This document shows positions 7,632-15,333 of a stretch of DNA of 24,194 nucleotides, in pieces. The translations under genes were made by a program, and so were the position numbers. Positions within the stretch are counted from its first letter, which is position 1. Each line of letters starts with the position of its first letter. The notes beneath the pieces are model-generated. The model had not been told where the DNA came from and did not search any database. It saw nothing but the letters and a program-made list of their open reading frames with translations. Source of the DNA: CAZYXZ01 sp964651395 (GTDB lineage: Bacteria > Actinomycetota > Actinomycetes > BP-191); contig CAZYXZ010000047.1 of NCBI GenBank assembly GCA_964651395.1, forward strand, positions 1-24,194, read 5' to 3'.

Positions 7632-7961
7632 GTGCCCACCGACCTGGTTCAGCCCGAGTTCGGCCTGCGCCTCGGCCGTGACGACGGTGTCGCGCAGCTC
7701 GCCGTGCGCGGCGAGATCGACCTGGCCACCGCGCCGTTCCTCGACGACGCGTTCGACCTGCTCGACCTCCAGGGCGAGGGTGAGATCCGGCTCTCCCTGG
7801 CCGAGGTCAGCTTCATCGACTCGTCCGGGTTGCAGTCGTTGGTCACGGGGCACCGGCGGCTGGCCGCCGACGGCAGGCGGCTCGTGATCACCGAGGTGCC
7901 CCCGCGCCTCTGGCGGCTGCTGCGGGTCAGCGGGCTGGACCGCGTCCTGACTCTTCGCTGA
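7632..7961 (+). CDS. STAS-domain anti-sigma-factor antagonist
   Basis: A 109-residue single-domain STAS protein, the normal length for SpoIIAA/RsbV-type antagonists. It shows VRGEIDLATAP and the switch motif FIDSSGLQSLV. The first Ser after Asp (Ser64) aligns with the phosphorylated Ser58 of Bacillus SpoIIAA. Such proteins bind an anti-sigma kinase when unphosphorylated and so release a sigma factor. No kinase, phosphatase or sigma gene lies next to it. The GTG start fits domain length; the ribosome site is weak (GATGGG at 7623-7628). Its last 35 bases overlap the end of the opposing TetR gene. Confidence 0.88.
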   Translation: MPTDLVQPEFGLRLGRDDGVAQLAVRGEIDLATAPFLDDAFDLLDLQGEGEIRLSLAEVSFIDSSGLQSLVTGHRRLAADGRRLVITEVPPRLWRLLRVSGLDRVLTLR

Positions 7962-8589
7962 GCTGGCCGGTCTCGAACAGGCCGTTGCGCAGCAGGTCCA
8001 GCGTGGCGGCGCCGCGCGCCGCGACCGCGGCCTCGCTCTCGTCCATCTCCGGGTGGTGCTTGGCCAGCAGCGGCGCGAAGGCCAACGGCCCGAGGACGAG
8101 GTAGAGGACATGGCAGGTGCGGTGGTGCGGGTCCGTCCCCCGGCGTACGACGCCCGCGTTCTCCAGCTCCGCCAGCTCCGCGTGCACGAGCCCGTAGAGC
8201 CGGTCGAAGAGCTGCTGGCCGGCGGCGGCGCCGTCGCAGAGCTCGCGCCGGAGGTAGGCGCGCACCGCCGGGTCGGCCAGCACCGCGGCCATGGACCTGG
8301 TGATCCGGTCGAGCGGATCGGCCCCACGCGCGTCGTCGGCCGCGGTGATCGCGTCGGCGAAGCGCTGCGCGACCGCGGCGTCGACCTCGCGCCGCAAGGC
8401 CTGCTTGCTGCCGTAGTGGTGGAGGACGAGCGCGGGGGAGACGGCGGCGTGCGCGGCGATGGCCCGGACGGTCGTGCGATCGACACCGTGGGCCGCGAAC
8501 AGCTCCAGCGCGGACGCGCGGATGCGGCTCCGGGCGGTCGGAAGGCCAGCCCCCGGAGACCGCGGTGCGGGTACGTCGGGACGCGCCAT
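7927..8589 (-). CDS. TetR/AcrR-family transcriptional regulator
   Basis: A 220-residue repressor-type protein. The N-terminal helix-turn-helix is at about residues 20-65: RIRASALELFAAHGV, TTVRAIAAHAAVSPALVLHHYGSKQAL. The rest is a helical ligand-binding and dimerisation domain with no recognisable ligand motif. The ATG at 8589 has GGAG five bases upstream. It diverges from the CBS gene across about 110 bp; that spacing suggests it may control itself and the CBS gene. The 8-bp palindrome GACCGGTC (8636-8643) lies in that gap, too short to call an operator. Its 3' end overlaps the STAS gene by 35 bp. Confidence 0.9.
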   Translation of the reverse strand: MARPDVPAPRSPGAGLPTARSRIRASALELFAAHGVDRTTVRAIAAHAAVSPALVLHHYGSKQALRREVDAAVAQRFADAITAADDARGADPLDRITRSMAAVLADPAVRAYLRRELCDGAAAGQQLFDRLYGLVHAELAELENAGVVRRGTDPHHRTCHVLYLVLGPLAFAPLLAKHHPEMDESEAAVAARGAATLDLLRNGLFETGQLSEESGRGPAR

Positions 8590-8699
8590 CGTTGCTCCAG
8601 ACCTTCGGAGTTCAAGGCTACGCCGCCCTCGCGCCGACCGGTCCTCGCGGCCGGGATACGCTCCACTGCCTCAGCCGACCGACCGGGGCAGGAGGCAGC

Positions 8700-9161
8700 G
8701 TGCACGTCGCCGAGATCATGACCCAGGCGAGCGTCAGCGACTCGCCTGCGGACAGCCTGCGATCGGCTGCGGAGACGATGTGGCGCCAGCAGACCGGTTC
8801 CCTGCTGGTCCTCGAACAAGGCGCGCTGGTGGGCATCATCACCGAGCGGGACGTGATGAAGGCCGTCGCGCAGGGTCGCGACATGGACCGGACGACGGTC
8901 AGCGACATCATGACCACGGACCTGCTGACCGTCGGCGAGATGACGTCGCTGCACGAGGCGGCGCGGCACATGGCGTCGCGCTGGATCCGCCACCTGCCGG
9001 TGATCGCCGAGGACGGCAGCCTGGTCGGGGTCGTGTCGCAGCGCGACCTGGTCGGCATCTTCGCGGCGCTCGTCCAGGACCCCGAGGGCGTCGAGCTGGC
9101 GAACGACTCGCTCGTGCGCGACCGGCGGCTGCACCGCATCGAGCACGGCGACCTCGACTGA
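8700..9161 (+). CDS. Tandem CBS-domain protein
   Basis: A 153-residue protein made of two CBS motifs, about 1-60 and 70-130. The first has VAEIMTQASVS and GIITERDVMKAV. The second has VSDIMTTDLL, IRHLPVIAEDG and GVVSQRDLVGIF. Stand-alone CBS pairs bind adenine nucleotides and act as energy or redox sensors; the mycobacterial HRP1 type is similar in size. I chose GTG 8700 because AGGAGG (8690-8695) lies four bases upstream and the first CBS motif begins at once; a longer reading from 8565 would run back into the TetR gene. The small acidic ORF follows 13 bp after the stop. Confidence 0.88.
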   Translation: MHVAEIMTQASVSDSPADSLRSAAETMWRQQTGSLLVLEQGALVGIITERDVMKAVAQGRDMDRTTVSDIMTTDLLTVGEMTSLHEAARHMASRWIRHLPVIAEDGSLVGVVSQRDLVGIFAALVQDPEGVELANDSLVRDRRLHRIEHGDLD

Positions 9162-9174
9162 GCGGCGGACGCGC

Positions 9175-9297
9175 GTGACCGAGCCGACGATGCCGCCCGC
9201 CCCTGACGACACGGACGAGGGCTGGGGCGAGCCACCCGAGCTGGACGACGACGAGCGGCTGACGGCCGAGCGCCCGCCGCATCACGACCGCGACTGA
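9175..9297 (+). CDS. Small acidic protein, 40 residues, unknown function
   Basis: A GTG-started frame of 40 codons begins 13 bp after the CBS gene. Fourteen of the 40 residues are Asp or Glu; it contains DDTDEGWGE, LDDDERLTAERPP and a terminal HHDRD. From memory, actinobacterial genomes encode short proteins with a similar D-D-T-D-x-G-W-G-E ... D-E-R-L ... R-P-P-H pattern; I cannot verify this here. The ribosome site is weak (GCGGCGGA at 9163-9170), so coupling to the CBS gene is possible. It is too short for ordinary ORF cut-offs. No function can be given. Confidence 0.55.
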   Translation: MTEPTMPPAPDDTDEGWGEPPELDDDERLTAERPPHHDRD

Positions 9298-9320
9298 CGG
9301 CCGGGACAGAGTCACGCAAA

Positions 9321-9384
9321 GTAGTCGAAGTACTACCGCGATCCGACGGAACGAACGGCGTGCCGGTTCGTTGTGCATGGCACA
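9321..9384. promoter_or_regulatory. Cluster of three inverted repeats upstream of the subtilase gene
   Basis: Three inverted repeats follow one another in the 117-bp gap before the protease. They are GTAGT-(6)-ACTAC (9321-9336), AACGAAC-(9)-GTTCGTT (9350-9372) and TGTGC-ATG-GCACA (9372-9384). The first two look like operator sites and the third could be a leader hairpin. No sigma-factor consensus is clear. Confidence 0.35.
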
Positions 9385-9414
9385 CCTCGCGGGGGGTCGC
9401 GATAGGAGTCCTTC

Positions 9415-10596
9415 GTGCGCGTCCGCGTCGCCCTGGCCCTCGCCCCCGCACTCCTCGCTCTCGCCGTCGTTCCTGCCGGTGCCCGCAGCACCACATCCGT
9501 CTCGCTCGGCCGATACATCGTGGTGCTGCGTGACGGCGCCTCCGTCACCCCCGAGCAGGCCGCAGCGCGCGTCGCCGGTCTGGGCGGGCTCGTGTCCCAG
9601 GTCTACTCCACGGCCCTGCGCGGCTACGCCGCCAGCCTGCCGCAGGCCGCGCTGGCCGCCGTTCTCGACAGCGCCGACGTCGCGTACGTCGAGCCGGACG
9701 GGGTGATGCACGCGAGCGCCACGCAGACCGGCGCGACGTGGGGTCTGGACCGCGTCGACCAGCGCAACCTGCCGGTCTCCGGCACCTTCTCGTACACCAG
9801 GACCGGCGCCGGCGTGACGGCGTACGTCATCGACACCGGCATCCGCGTGTCGCACGGCGACTTCGGCGGACGCGCGCGGGTGGGCACGGACACGGTGACT
9901 CCGGGCGGGAGCGCGGCTGACTGCAACGGGCACGGCACGCACGTCGCCGGCACTGTCGGTGGCACGGCGTACGGCGTCGCGAAGGCGGTCAACCTCGTCG
10001 CCGTCCGGGTCCTGGACTGCGACGGCAGCGGCGCGACGTCCGGCATCATCGCCGGCGTCGACTGGGTGACCGCGCACCACCAGGCCGGCCAGCCGGCGGT
10101 GGCCAACATGAGCCTCGGCGGCAGTGCGTCCTCCGCCCTGGACAGCGCCGTCCGCAACTCCATCGCCGACGGCATCAGCTACGCACTGGCGGCCGGCAAC
10201 GGCAACTTCCTCGGCTTCGCGGAGGACGCCTGCAACGTCTCGCCCGCGCGCGTGGCCGAGGCGATCACCGTGGGCGCCACGGACAACAACGACCGGAAGG
10301 CGTCGTTCTCCAACTTCGGGTCCTGCGTCGACCTCTTCGCGCCCGGGGTGGGCATCACCAGCGACTGGATGGACCACGACAGCGCGATCGGCACCATCAG
10401 CGGCACCTCGATGGCCTCGCCCCACGTCGCCGGCGTCGCGGCGCTGCACCTGCAGGGGGCTCCGTCGGCCACGCCGAAGGCGGTGCGTGATGCCGTGTTC
10501 GCGAAGGCGACCAAGGGCAAGGTGACCAACGCCGGCGGTGGCGGGCTGTTCGGCGGCAGCACGCCGAACAACCACCTGCTCTTCACCGACTACTAG
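9415..10596 (+). CDS. Secreted S8 serine protease, proteinase K/aqualysin type
   Basis: A 393-residue pre-pro-enzyme. The signal peptide is MRVRVALALAPALLALAVVP...ARS. An I9 inhibitor propeptide follows at about 30-100 (GRYIVVLRDGASVTPEQAA, YVEPDGVM). The subtilase domain has the full triad: Asp140 (YVIDTGIRVSHGDF), His173 (NGHGTHVAGT) and Ser332 (SGTSMASPHVAG), with oxyanion Asn262 (AAGNGN). It ends in LLFTDY with no C-terminal repeat or P-domain. It should be an active extracellular endopeptidase after autoprocessing. The GTG start has AGGAG (9404-9408) six bases upstream. It converges on the histidine kinase gene with 7 bp between stops. Confidence 0.95.
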   Translation: MRVRVALALAPALLALAVVPAGARSTTSVSLGRYIVVLRDGASVTPEQAAARVAGLGGLVSQVYSTALRGYAASLPQAALAAVLDSADVAYVEPDGVMHASATQTGATWGLDRVDQRNLPVSGTFSYTRTGAGVTAYVIDTGIRVSHGDFGGRARVGTDTVTPGGSAADCNGHGTHVAGTVGGTAYGVAKAVNLVAVRVLDCDGSGATSGIIAGVDWVTAHHQAGQPAVANMSLGGSASSALDSAVRNSIADGISYALAAGNGNFLGFAEDACNVSPARVAEAITVGATDNNDRKASFSNFGSCVDLFAPGVGITSDWMDHDSAIGTISGTSMASPHVAGVAALHLQGAPSATPKAVRDAVFAKATKGKVTNAGGGGLFGGSTPNNHLLFTDY

Positions 10597-10603
10597 GAGC
10601 GCC

Positions 10604-12085
10604 CTAGCGGACGAACGCGGCCTCGCTCGCGGCGGTCGGCAGGGACATGTGCACGGCGGCACCGCCGTCGGGTGCGGCGTCGGCCCACACGCGGCCGCCG
10701 CAGCCCTCGACCAGGTCCCGCACGATAGCCAGGCCCAGGCCGAGCGTGGGGGCCTCGTCGTCGAGCCGCGTGCCGCGCTCGAAGACGAGCTCGCGGTCCT
10801 CGACCGGGATGCCGGTGCCGTGGTCCCAGACCGAGACCAGCACCGACTCGGCGTGGTGGCGGATGCCGACCTGGACCGGCGGGCGCCCGTAGCGGTACGC
10901 GTTGTCGACGAGATGCGCGATCGCGCGGGCGAGGGCGTTCGGGTCCGCGACGGCGTAGCACGCCTGCGCCGTGTGGATCTGGATCGGCTGGCCGGCGAGG
11001 CGCTGCCGCTCGGCGATCTCCGTGACCACCGCCGTCATGTTGACCGGCCGGGTGCCGCTCCGGTCATCGACACCGAGCAGGTCCTCGATCATCGTCGACA
11101 ACCGGTGCGACTGGTTGCCCATCACGGTCAGCAGCTCGGCGCGCTCGTCGGCGGGCATGCGCCCGTCCCGTGCCATGCGCGAGCAGCTGATGATCGACTG
11201 GAGCGGCGTGCGCAGGTCGTGTGCGCCGGACGGCAGCCGCTCGGGGGCCTGCTCGAGCAGCTGGAACAGCTGGGTGACCCGGCGGCGCTGGAGCTCGTAA
11301 CGACGTGCGGCGCGCAGGCCGGGCGCCGCCTGCTCGGCGAGCAGGCGCACCGCGTTCAGCTCGCGCTGGCCGAGGTCGTGCTCGGTGCCGGAGACGACGG
11401 TCAGTACGCCGACCAGCTCGTCCCCGTCCACCAGCGGGGCGCTGATCGCGCGCCCGTTGGGGCTGACGCCGTCCCTGGCGAGCAGCTGGACCAGCTGCGC
11501 CTGGCGCGTGGCGGCGGCGCGGCCGGCCAAGCCCTTGGCGCCGCGGAGGGAGCCCTGCGGATCGGCCTGGGCTCCCATGGAGTGGGCCAGCGTCAGGACG
11601 TCGCCGTCCTCGAGCAGGTGCACCGCGCCGCCGGCCCCGCCGACCATCAGCAACGCGCCGTTGAGCAGCTGGTCGACCACGTCGCGCAGGGACAGCACCG
11701 AGTTGAGGGCGCGCGCCGCCTCGAGCACGGACGCGTAGTCGTAGAGCTGCCGGGTCAGGATCAGGTTGCGCTCGCGCTCGACCTTGACCAGCCGGGACAG
11801 GCGTCGCAGGTGCAGCTCCTTCTCCACGGCGTAGGCGACGAAGCCGACGACGAGCAGGAGGACCGCGATGCGCGAGTGCGTCTGCGCGACAGCAGCGTCG
11901 GCCGCGCCGGGGCTCGACAGCAGGACGAGAGCGGCCGCGGCGCCGCAGAGGACGAAGGCCATCGTGCCCAGGAGCTGGGCGCGGCGGTGCCGCACGTCCT
12001 GCCAGGTGGGGAGCAAGTCCTGACGGAGGCCGGCGCGCTGCGCCTCGAAGCGGATCGTGGCGTCGTCGTCGCGCGGTTCGGCCAC
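10604..12085 (-). CDS. Orphan sensor histidine kinase (two TM, GAF-like, HisKA, HATPase_c)
   Basis: A 493-residue kinase. Two hydrophobic helices lie at about 30-85 (LLGTMAFVLCGAAAALVLL and IAVLLLVVGFVAYAV). A linker and GAF-like region span about 110-270. The dimerisation box is AHDLRTPLQSI with phospho-acceptor His289; it has Asp where most kinases have Glu, a tolerated variant. The ATPase motifs HLVDNAYRYG, WDHGTGIP and TLGLGLAIVRDLVEG are intact. No response regulator is adjacent. The start is GTG 12085, with GAGGA nine bases upstream; an ATG at 12139 is the alternative. Longer readings would run into the FAD-oxidase gene. The GAF-like assignment is weaker than the kinase core. Confidence 0.88.
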   Translation of the reverse strand: MAEPRDDDATIRFEAQRAGLRQDLLPTWQDVRHRRAQLLGTMAFVLCGAAAALVLLSSPGAADAAVAQTHSRIAVLLLVVGFVAYAVEKELHLRRLSRLVKVERERNLILTRQLYDYASVLEAARALNSVLSLRDVVDQLLNGALLMVGGAGGAVHLLEDGDVLTLAHSMGAQADPQGSLRGAKGLAGRAAATRQAQLVQLLARDGVSPNGRAISAPLVDGDELVGVLTVVSGTEHDLGQRELNAVRLLAEQAAPGLRAARRYELQRRRVTQLFQLLEQAPERLPSGAHDLRTPLQSIISCSRMARDGRMPADERAELLTVMGNQSHRLSTMIEDLLGVDDRSGTRPVNMTAVVTEIAERQRLAGQPIQIHTAQACYAVADPNALARAIAHLVDNAYRYGRPPVQVGIRHHAESVLVSVWDHGTGIPVEDRELVFERGTRLDDEAPTLGLGLAIVRDLVEGCGGRVWADAAPDGGAAVHMSLPTAASEAAFVR

Positions 12086-12171
12086 GATGGCTCGTCCTCG
12101 GTTCGTCGCTGGGTGTGCTGTCCCCTGAGTTCTCGGCATGTGCGGAGCCAGGTCTTGATGGACCGAACGGA

Positions 12172-13785
12172 CTAGTAACCCGCGGGCCAGCGCGGCATGA
12201 CCCGGCGGTCGCCGCCGAGGGCCGGATCGAGCAGGACCCCCGGGTTGAGGATCCCCGCCGGGTCGAGTGCGGACTTCGCGGCGCGCAGCGCGACGGCGAA
12301 CGGCTCGGGGCGCTGCACGTCGTACCACGGCCGGTGGTCCCGGCCGACTGCGTGATGGTGGGTGATCGTGCCGCCGGCCGCCGCGAGCGCATCGCTGGCT
12401 GCCGCCTTGATCTCCGCCCACTGGGCGAGCTCGCTGCCGCGGCGGGCCGGAGCCAGCACGGTGAAGTACGGCGCGGCGCCGTCGGGGTAGGCGTGGGTCA
12501 CGCGGCAGGTCACCTGACCCGCGCCCGCGACCGAGGTCACCGCTGCGCGCGTCGCCTCGGTCACCGCGGCCACGAGCTCGTCGAACCGGTCCCAGGTCAC
12601 GGCGGTCTCGAAGGTCTCGCTGAGCACCCCGAGCAGGACCAGCTGGTCGCGCAGGTACGGAGCCCGCAGGAAGGTGTCACGCCACTGGCCGGACGTCGCG
12701 GTCCCCGTGCGTGCGGGGAGCGCGTTCCCACCGACGGACCGGCAGATCGCCACGGCGCGCGCCAGCTCCGCGTCGACCGGGTGGTGCGGCGACTCGAAGG
12801 AGAGCACGAGCACCGCCTCGCCGCCCGCGTTGGTGCCGGTGAGCCGGGCCTCGGTGCCGTCGATCAGCCGGCAGCCGGCGGGGTGGAGGCCGGCCTGCAC
12901 GATCTGACGCAACGCCGCCGCGCCGGCCGTGAAGTCCGCGAAGAGCACGCTCGTGCCGGCGCGGTGCTCCGGCCGCGACTGCAGCCGTACCCAGGCCTCG
13001 GTGACGACGCCGAGCGTCCCTTCGCTGCCCAGCAGCATGCGGTCGGGGCTCGGCCCGGCACCGGAGCCGGGCAGCCGTCGCGACTGCCAGACCCCCGCGC
13101 CGGTCACGGCGCGCACCGACTCGACGACGTCGTCGATGTGGGTGAGCCGGGTCGCGTAGTGCCCGGCCGCGCGGGTCGCCACCCATCCGCCGAGGCTCGA
13201 GCGCTCGAAGGACTGCGGGAAGAAGCGCAGGGTGAGTCCGTGCGGCCGCAGCTGGTCCTCCAGTGCCGGCCCGAGAACACCGGCCTGGATGCGAGCGGCC
13301 CGCGAGGTGGCATCGACCTCGAGCACCCGGTCGAGCCGGCCCAGGTCCAAGGAGACGACGCCCGGGTAGCGGTCGCCGACGTCGGGCTCCACGCCGCCGA
13401 CGACGCTGGTGCCGCCGCCGAACGGGACCACCGCGACGCCGGCCGTCGTCGCCCACTCGAGCACGGCCGCGACGTCGGCCTCGTCGGCCGGGCGGAGCAC
13501 GAGGTCGGGCGGGTTCGGGACGTTGCCGCGCATCCCGCGGACCACGTCGCGGTAGCTGCGGCCGAGGCCGTGCCGCGCCCGGTCGAGCGGATCGGCCGAG
13601 GACAGCGCCGCGAGGGAGTCCGGTACGCCGACCCGCGGCTCTGGGAGCGCCACGAGGGCGGCCGGCGTCTCGGGCTCCTGCACCGGGAAGCCGAGCACCT
13701 CGGCGAACACCGGGCCGGCGGCCGCCAGTCCGGCGGTGTCGGGGGCGTCTGCCGGGCCGCCCCACCCCCACAGCGTGTAGGTCAT
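12172..13785 (-). CDS. FAD-binding oxidase, alkylglycerone-phosphate-synthase-like
   Basis: A 537-residue flavoprotein. The PCMH-type FAD-binding domain spans about 90-270, with VVPFGGGTSVVGGVEP, FPQSFERSSLGGWVATRAAG and LLGSEGTLGVVTEAWV. The FAD-oxidase C-terminal domain follows. HHHAVGRDH (His476-478) matches the catalytic His-rich loop known from alkyldihydroxyacetonephosphate synthases. The N-terminal RHGLGRSYRDVVRGMRG also fits that subgroup. Bacterial members are often annotated as AGPS or glycolate-oxidase-like; the true substrate is unknown. Its ATG overlaps the stop of the SAF gene as ATGA, indicating translational coupling. Confidence 0.85.
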   Translation of the reverse strand: MTYTLWGWGGPADAPDTAGLAAAGPVFAEVLGFPVQEPETPAALVALPEPRVGVPDSLAALSSADPLDRARHGLGRSYRDVVRGMRGNVPNPPDLVLRPADEADVAAVLEWATTAGVAVVPFGGGTSVVGGVEPDVGDRYPGVVSLDLGRLDRVLEVDATSRAARIQAGVLGPALEDQLRPHGLTLRFFPQSFERSSLGGWVATRAAGHYATRLTHIDDVVESVRAVTGAGVWQSRRLPGSGAGPSPDRMLLGSEGTLGVVTEAWVRLQSRPEHRAGTSVLFADFTAGAAALRQIVQAGLHPAGCRLIDGTEARLTGTNAGGEAVLVLSFESPHHPVDAELARAVAICRSVGGNALPARTGTATSGQWRDTFLRAPYLRDQLVLLGVLSETFETAVTWDRFDELVAAVTEATRAAVTSVAGAGQVTCRVTHAYPDGAAPYFTVLAPARRGSELAQWAEIKAAASDALAAAGGTITHHHAVGRDHRPWYDVQRPEPFAVALRAAKSALDPAGILNPGVLLDPALGGDRRVMPRWPAGY

Positions 13786-14429
13786 CGGCTCGGCCGAATC
13801 GCGACCGACAGCCGCGACGTCGTCGCCGCGCCGGCCAGGGCGCGCGCGACCTCCGGCGACGCGCCGACGACGAGCAGCGCGCCCTGGGTGCCGTCGCCCG
13901 GCAGCGGCTCGCGCACCGCGAGGACCGGTACGTCGGCGGCCACCACGTCGGCGGGACCGGAGGTCCCGCCCTCGTCGAAGGTCCTCGCCGCCAGGACGTC
14001 GACCCGGTCGCCCACCCGGAGCAGCGCGGCGGTCCCGGTGTCCGCGATGCGCACCGGCACGGCGCGCAGGTCACCCGGGCCGTCGATCGCGAGCAGTCCG
14101 GGGCCGAGCAGCCGCGCGTCGGTGAGCGGCTCGCCGCTGCGCACGGCGCCGGACAGCATCGCCCCGTAGACCAGGGCGCCCGGACGCAGGCTGCCGGCCG
14201 GCACGGCGTACTCGGGCAGGGCCAGCTCCGTGACGTCCTCCGGCGCGAGCCGGCTGCCCGACCGCAGGTCGCGGGCGGCGGCGAGGACGGTGACCGTGGC
14301 CGGCTCGGCGGGCGAGACCTGGGCCAGCCCCGCCGCCACGGCCCCCGCGGCGCACGCGGCGGCGAGCAGGCGCCGGTGGACGCGCAGCGCGCGGAGCACC
14401 TCGCGCGCGTCGCTGCGCCGGGGCGTCAC
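13782..14429 (-). CDS. SAF-domain protein, CpaB/RcpC-like
   Basis: A 215-residue protein with one N-terminal membrane helix (LLAAACAAGAVAAGLAQV) followed by a SAF domain at about 45-110 (VLAAARDLRSGSRLAPEDV, LPEYAVPAGSL, SGAVRSGEPLTDARLL). A C-terminal segment about 115-210 resembles RcpC (VPVRIADTGTAALLRVGDRVDVL). CpaB proteins help assemble Flp/Tad pili, but no pilus gene is near. The GTG start at 14429 overlaps the stop of mtnP as GTGA. Longer readings up to 14969 are the antisense-rich frame of mtnP and were discarded. In actinobacteria, small SAF proteins are often found near FmdB genes (from memory). Confidence 0.83.
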   Translation of the reverse strand: MTPRRSDAREVLRALRVHRRLLAAACAAGAVAAGLAQVSPAEPATVTVLAAARDLRSGSRLAPEDVTELALPEYAVPAGSLRPGALVYGAMLSGAVRSGEPLTDARLLGPGLLAIDGPGDLRAVPVRIADTGTAALLRVGDRVDVLAARTFDEGGTSGPADVVAADVPVLAVREPLPGDGTQGALLVVGASPEVARALAGAATTSRLSVAIRPSR

Positions 14430-15220
14430 GGGAGGTCGATCCCGTCCAGCGCGCTCGCGCACGGACAGGTCCGCTGTGCGGGCAGCGCCGGGACGAGCAC
14501 CTCGAGCAGGCTGCGCACGGCGGCCACGTTCTCGGCGAACACGCGGAACACCTCCTCCTGTGTCACGGCGGGCAGATCGCTGTCGTCCAGACCGGCGTCG
14601 TAGTCGGTGACCAGCGCGATCGCGGTGTAGCAGACCGCGAGCTCGCGGGCGAGTAGGGCTTCGGGAAAGCCGGTCATGTTGAGGACGGCGCCGCCGGCAG
14701 CGGCGAACCAGCGCGACTCGGCGCGCGTCGAGAAGCGCGGACCTTCGACGACGACCATCGTGCCGCCGTCGTGCACCGTGATGCCCGCCTGCCCGGCCGC
14801 GGCGACTGCCGCCGCGCGGCCGTGCGGGCAGTAGGGGTCGGCGAACGCGACGTGCACCGCGCCGCGGTCGTAGAAGGTCTGCGCGCGGCCCGAGGTCCGG
14901 TCGATCAGCTGGTCGACGACGACGAAGTCGCCGGGAGCACACTCCCCGCGCAGCGAGCCCGCGGCGCACGGCGCGACGACCTGGCGGACGCCAAGGGAGT
15001 GCAAGGCCCAGAGGTTCGCGCGGTAGGGGATGCGATGGGGCGGGAACTCATGGTCGCGTCCGTGCCGGGGCAGGAAGGCCACCGAACGGCCGCCGAGGGT
15101 GCCGACGCTGATCGGTGCCGACGCCTCGCCGTACGGCGTGCTGACCGCGACCTCGGCCGCGTCCTCGAGCAGCGAGTAGAAGCCGGAGCCGCCGATGACA
15201 CCGATCTCGGCCTCGAGCAC
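14426..15220 (-). CDS. mtnP: S-methyl-5'-thioadenosine phosphorylase-like (PNP/MTAP family 2)
   Basis: A 264-residue nucleoside phosphorylase that should split methylthioadenosine with phosphate into adenine and methylthioribose-1-phosphate (methionine salvage). Motifs: IGVIGGSGFYSLL at the start, LPRHGRDHEFPPHRIPYRAN, MVVVEGPRFSTRAES and NMTGFPEALLARELAVCY. The sequence ALVTDYDAG carries the Asp-Tyr-Asp that in human MTAP contacts the 6-amino group; 6-oxopurine phosphorylases have Asn there. This favours an adenosine-type substrate. The GTG start has GAGGGG about five bases upstream. Its stop overlaps the SAF start. A 10-bp palindrome (GCAGCGCTGC, 15252-15261) lies 32 bp upstream. Confidence 0.9.
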   Translation of the reverse strand: MLEAEIGVIGGSGFYSLLEDAAEVAVSTPYGEASAPISVGTLGGRSVAFLPRHGRDHEFPPHRIPYRANLWALHSLGVRQVVAPCAAGSLRGECAPGDFVVVDQLIDRTSGRAQTFYDRGAVHVAFADPYCPHGRAAAVAAAGQAGITVHDGGTMVVVEGPRFSTRAESRWFAAAGGAVLNMTGFPEALLARELAVCYTAIALVTDYDAGLDDSDLPAVTQEEVFRVFAENVAAVRSLLEVLVPALPAQRTCPCASALDGIDLP

Positions 15221-15333
15221 GTCGCCCCCTCGGACAGCGAACGCTTCAGCGGCAGCGCTGCGGTGGCGGATGTTGGTCCGGCGCGGGCGGAGCAGCGCAG
15301 ATGGAACAGCGGGACGACCCTAACCGGCTCGGC

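Noticed and set aside
10538..12175. 545-codon plus-strand ORF opposite the histidine kinase
   Set aside because: Exact mirror of a gene with intact kinase motifs; no recognisable motif of its own.
12115..14169. 684-codon plus-strand ORF opposite the FAD oxidase
   Set aside because: Antisense frame; the minus-strand gene has clear FAD-binding motifs and coupled overlaps.
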